NCBI GenBank assembly: GCA_018296165.2
Contig: JACKQL020000013.1
Coordinates: forward strand, 310,001 to 374,000
Origin: Termitomyces sp. T153
Taxonomy: Eukaryota > Basidiomycota > Agaricomycetes > Agaricales > Lyophyllaceae
DNA: 64,000 nt
Direction of reading: 5' to 3'
Made by a program: the position numbers and the translations under genes. Positions within the stretch are counted from its first letter, which is position 1. Every line of letters starts with the position of its first letter. Under the pieces are notes generated by a model. It did not search any database, was not told the origin of the DNA, and saw nothing but the letters and a program-made list of their open reading frames with translations. Of the stretch, positions 61,091-64,000 are shown piece after piece.

Positions 61091-61735
61091 TGTAGGACAA
61101 GGTCCAGAGTTAGATAAGAGTTACAGAGATATGTAGGGAGATCAGAATGGAAATAGAGTTGAAGTGTGAACCAGGCACACATGAAAGGAAAGTGAGGCAA
61201 ACAAGACAAGACAGAGTCAAGACAAGATGGAGATGAGAATAAAATGAAATTAAGAACAATACAAGACAAAACTGGAACACAAGACAGAGGCTAGAGACAA
61301 AACCAAGAAACAAGATGAAACAGGCACAATTGTAAGTAATATCAAGACTACTGTAGCAGATATTACTCTATGACTTAAATACTGACTACTGGGCCTCCTC
61401 CAGGGATTGCAGGTCTGACATGGGTTTGACAGGTGTTGGGTCTGATTGGGCAGGCCATGGTGGCACACTGGTGTGGGTCTATGACATGTGCCAGGGTTCA
61501 GAGGAAGTGGCAGGGATACCTGGGAGCTCAGAGGGTGTCAGGGGAGAGTAATGGAGCCCACAGGGGAGACATCAGAATTGTCTGAGGAAGCATTGGAGTT
61601 GTCCAAGGAAGCATCAGAGTTTGTTAGAGCAGGCACCAGAGATGAGCAAAGGTTGAGGCAGGTCAAGGGAATGTTGGTGGGTACTCTGGGAAAGTGGGTG
61701 TTGCTCAGGGAAAGGTCCAGGGATGGGTCATGACA
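61091..61735 (-). mobile_element. Gypsy LTR, copy B
   Basis: Minus strand begins TGTCATGACC and ends CCTTGTCCTACA. It aligns with copy A at 44126-44836 in the same orientation over nearly the whole length. Its outer side abuts Helitron coding sequence, so it is either the 5' LTR of the minus-strand element or a separate solo LTR that landed in the Helitron. Confidence 0.75.
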
Positions 61736-63110
61736 ATATCCATCAATATAATGCAGCCTTTGCATCTACATTTCTGGAAGTTGAAATTGATCATGCCATT
61801 ATCAATGCTCCTGAACCATACAGCTTTAGGATCAATGGAGAACTCTGTCATCTGACAGGTCCCTTGCTTCCTATTGAAGGTAATCATCCTGTAGATGCAC
61901 AACTCTACTTCTATGACCACAACTAGCAATTGGCCTTTTGATAACAGAATAATCCCAGCTTAAATCCTTAAATAATGGCCTCTTTGCAGGATATGCTTGG
62001 TAGAGTCAATCCTTTCCTTGATTTATACAAGCAGGCCAGGCAGATTATGGGAGAAGTTCCAGAAGGCCAACCACAAAGACTTTCTGTTACACTTAGAGCT
62101 GATTTTGGAGACCCACAATGCCATAATAACCCCAATGAAGAGGAGGGGGTTTCAGCTATAATTCCTGGAGATGGCTCAGAAGAACAATCAGATCATTGTG
62201 ATATAGTCTTGCATTTGCATGGAGGTCAATTGAGGCAGATCAGTCATTTGCACCCATATTATACTCCATTGCATTATACCATTATGTTTCCAACTGGAGA
62301 GCCAGGATTTCACATAAATATTCACTCTCATTTTGGACCAGAGAATCAACAAAAAGCACCAAAGGTCACTCAAACTGCATATTATGCATATAGACTGCAG
62401 AAAAGAACATTAGAAGTTAATGCAGCATTACTCTGGAGTGGAAAGTTATTTCAACAATATATTGTTGATGCATGGGCTTCAAGTGAACAAAACAAGTTGA
62501 ATTGGGTTCAACACAATCAGAAGAAGATCAGAGCTGAGGTTTATCAGGGAGTAGTAGATGCTGCTGCTGGAGATGAGGCAGTTACCCCACAAAGCCATCA
62601 TGTTATTCTTCCTTCCTCCCATACTGGAAGTGAACAACAAATGCAGCAATTATTCCAGGACTCTATGGCTATCTGCAGGCATTTTGGAAAACCTGATCTC
62701 TTCTTGACTATGAGTGGTCAGAAATTGAAGAAGCTCTATTGAAGGAACCTGCAGTCAATGGAAAAAAACAAACAGCTGCTGATTGATCTGATATTGTTGC
62801 TAGAGTATCTGAACTTGAGAAAAACATTTTCTTGAAAAAAATTAAGGAAGGTCTCTTTGGCAACTGTGTGGCTCATGTTCATACCATTGAATTCCAAAAG
62901 AGAGGACTTCCTCATACACATATCTTGATATTTTTTCATCAGGAGTTTTTGCAGCCAACTTTATGTTACACTTTCTTGCTGCACATCAGGAGATTGTACC
63001 CAAAGTCATTTTGGACCCAGAAAACACACCAAGAAAGACTGCAAATATTGTCTATCAAGAAATGCTCAATGGTTTACAAATGTAAGTGTGACTTTCAATA
63101 GATTGAAACA
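61736..63110 (+). pseudogene. Helitron Rep/helicase N-terminal fragment
   Basis: Plus strand from the LTR border: YNAAFASTFLEVEIDHAI and FRINGELCHLTGPLLP, then LQDMLGRVNPFLDLYKQA, DIVLHLHGGQLRQISHLHP, YYTPLHYTIMFPTGEPGFH, the Helitron-like N domain end (VILPSSHTGSEQQMQQLFQD, SMAICRHFGKPDLFLTMS), and after a frame break the Rep HUH region VHTIEFQKRGLPHTHIL (about 62870-62930). These are the signatures of eukaryotic rolling-circle Helitrons. The helicase is missing, and the N-terminus is cut by LTR B. The last 170 bp may instead belong to another inserted element (a Cys-rich CKYC reading is open there). Confidence 0.85.
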
Positions 63111-63259
63111 ACAAATTGCTAACTTCTATGAATTTCAGCACCTAATGTATGTAGTCTGATGGTGAAAGTATAAATATCCTCAATATTTTACAAATGTAAG
63201 TAAAACATTTTAGATACTTACTTTGTTAGTACTATTTTTCATGATTTTCAGCATCTCTA

Positions 63260-63277
63260 ATATATATATATATATAT
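63260..63277. repeat. (TA)n microsatellite
   Basis: About nine uninterrupted TA dinucleotides. Confidence 0.9.
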
Positions 63278-63350
63278 CAGTAGACATTGTAGTATTTTGT
63301 TGATGATGTAATAGATTGGTTTCTATATAAGATTTCAGCGTTGAATTGTA

Positions 63351-63485
63351 AGGTCTCAGCAACACTGAGTTAATGAAAGACAAAGACCTACCCAAACAAA
63401 GTGAGATTGGGTGGTTGGGTCTGGATCTCAGCGTTGAGTTAGACTATCAAAGACCTAACTGCACAAAGTGAGGTTAGGTCTTAGC
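63351..63485. repeat. Two tandem hairpin-forming repeat units
   Basis: Two units of about 70 bp (63351-63422 and 63424-63485) share CTCAGC, GAGTTA, AAAGACCTA, CAAAGTGAG and a closing GGTCT in the same order. In unit 2, AGACCTAAC (63451-63459) and GTTAGGTCT (63473-63481) are a perfect 9-bp inverted repeat. Confidence 0.7.
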
Positions 63486-63498
63486 AAGAACTACATGC

Positions 63499-63515
63499 CT
63501 GTGCCGAAGGCACGG
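63499..63515. other. Short GC-rich hairpin, possible Helitron 3' end
   Basis: GTGCC-GAA-GGCAC forms a five-pair stem (plus flanking pairs) with a GAA loop. It sits at the point where CpG returns to normal. Helitrons end in such a hairpin about 10 bp before CTRR; here CTCG follows, so the terminus is not proven. Confidence 0.4.
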
Positions 63516-64000
63516 ACCGTAGCTCGTATGCTTACATACTATGTAGTACGTCAAAGTTTTTTTGATGGAATCAAAGGTCGGCCTATGGATTCAACTGGTA
63601 CCTTTTGACCGCTGAAATCTAAGTACTGTCTTTTCCCTCTTCATCGCATGTTCAGAATTGAAGTATGCTACCCCTTTCCTTGGAGCGCGCAGATCGCGCG
63701 TTGATGAAAGACTCAAGTATGTCACGGACATCCCGCCCACTCCGAACTAGGTGTCAAAGATGTCCAGCAATGTTTTCAATCCTGATAAATAGATTGCCCG
63801 AGGAGAAACATATTTTATCGAAGAACTATACAGAGAGAGCGAGAGCGCTCGATATCTCCTCGCCATGACTCGAACTCGGGCGTATCAGACCGTCAACATA
63901 ACAATGAAGCTATTCCGGAAGCGAAAGCTTGAATTTGATGGCCAGTGATGGCAAGTGTGGACTCAATACCTGTATTCTAGCCTTTGTATACCATTCAATC
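63516..64000. other. Right-edge sequence without supported gene
   Basis: CpG content is normal again. The frame at 63665-63868 (+) has no recognised domain. May hold the start of a gene beyond the window. Confidence 0.4.

Noticed and set aside
42000..63400. RIP (repeat-induced point mutation) as cause of the base bias
   Set aside because: RIP would deplete CpA and enrich TpA; here CpA and TpG are common and CpG is what is missing.
63860..63915. tRNA-like T-loop on the minus strand (GTTCGAGTC)
   Set aside because: The T-stem has a mismatch, and no matching acceptor, D-arm or anticodon arm could be built.

Overview
The window is nuclear DNA from a filamentous basidiomycete, most likely an Agaricomycete. 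The evidence is dense short introns (mostly 45-65 bp), a single-chain fused type I fatty acid synthase, fungal Zn2Cys6 regulators, and Gypsy, Copia and Helitron relics. I cannot name the species.

The left two thirds (1-41.7 kb) is ordinary gene space. In order it holds: the N-terminal part of a PWP1-type ribosome-biogenesis WD40 protein (-); a POF1/NMNAT-like nucleotidyltransferase (-); the mRNA-export DEAD-box helicase DBP5 (+); a 22-exon, 3930-residue fused fatty acid synthase (-); the Rag GTPase Gtr2/RagC (-); the vacuolar polyphosphate polymerase VTC4 (+); two tandem paralogous Zn2Cys6 transcription factors (-); a double PH-domain protein (-); acyl-CoA-binding protein (+); a signal-peptide, kelch and single-pass membrane protein (-); and a type II-like DnaJ co-chaperone (+). 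I rebuilt exon structures by hand from splice sites, frame and family conservation. Exon phases close exactly for every complete gene.

Two functional themes stand out. FAS and acyl-CoA-binding protein lie about 16 kb apart and concern fatty acyl synthesis and handling. Gtr2/RagC and VTC4, both acting at the vacuole in nutrient and phosphate signalling, share a 205-bp divergent promoter. Several introns are unusual: three GC-AG introns, a 9-nt microexon, an intron inside the ketosynthase active-site Cys codon, an intron carrying a 16-bp perfect inverted repeat, and a 48-nt intron-like insert without a GT donor in ACBP.

The right third (about 42-63.4 kb) is a nest of decayed mobile elements: a Copia tail, a minus-strand Gypsy chromovirus with its 3' LTR, a second minus-strand Gypsy element broken by a plus-strand Gypsy with both LTRs, an LTR that cuts a Helitron, minisatellites, and an unrecognised intron-containing gene relic. 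The block is almost free of CpG while TpG and CpA are common. Where LTR copies differ, one often has TG and the other CA, the mark of cytosine-methylation decay of ancestral CpGs. CpG returns at about 63.4 kb beside paired hairpin repeats that may mark a Helitron end.
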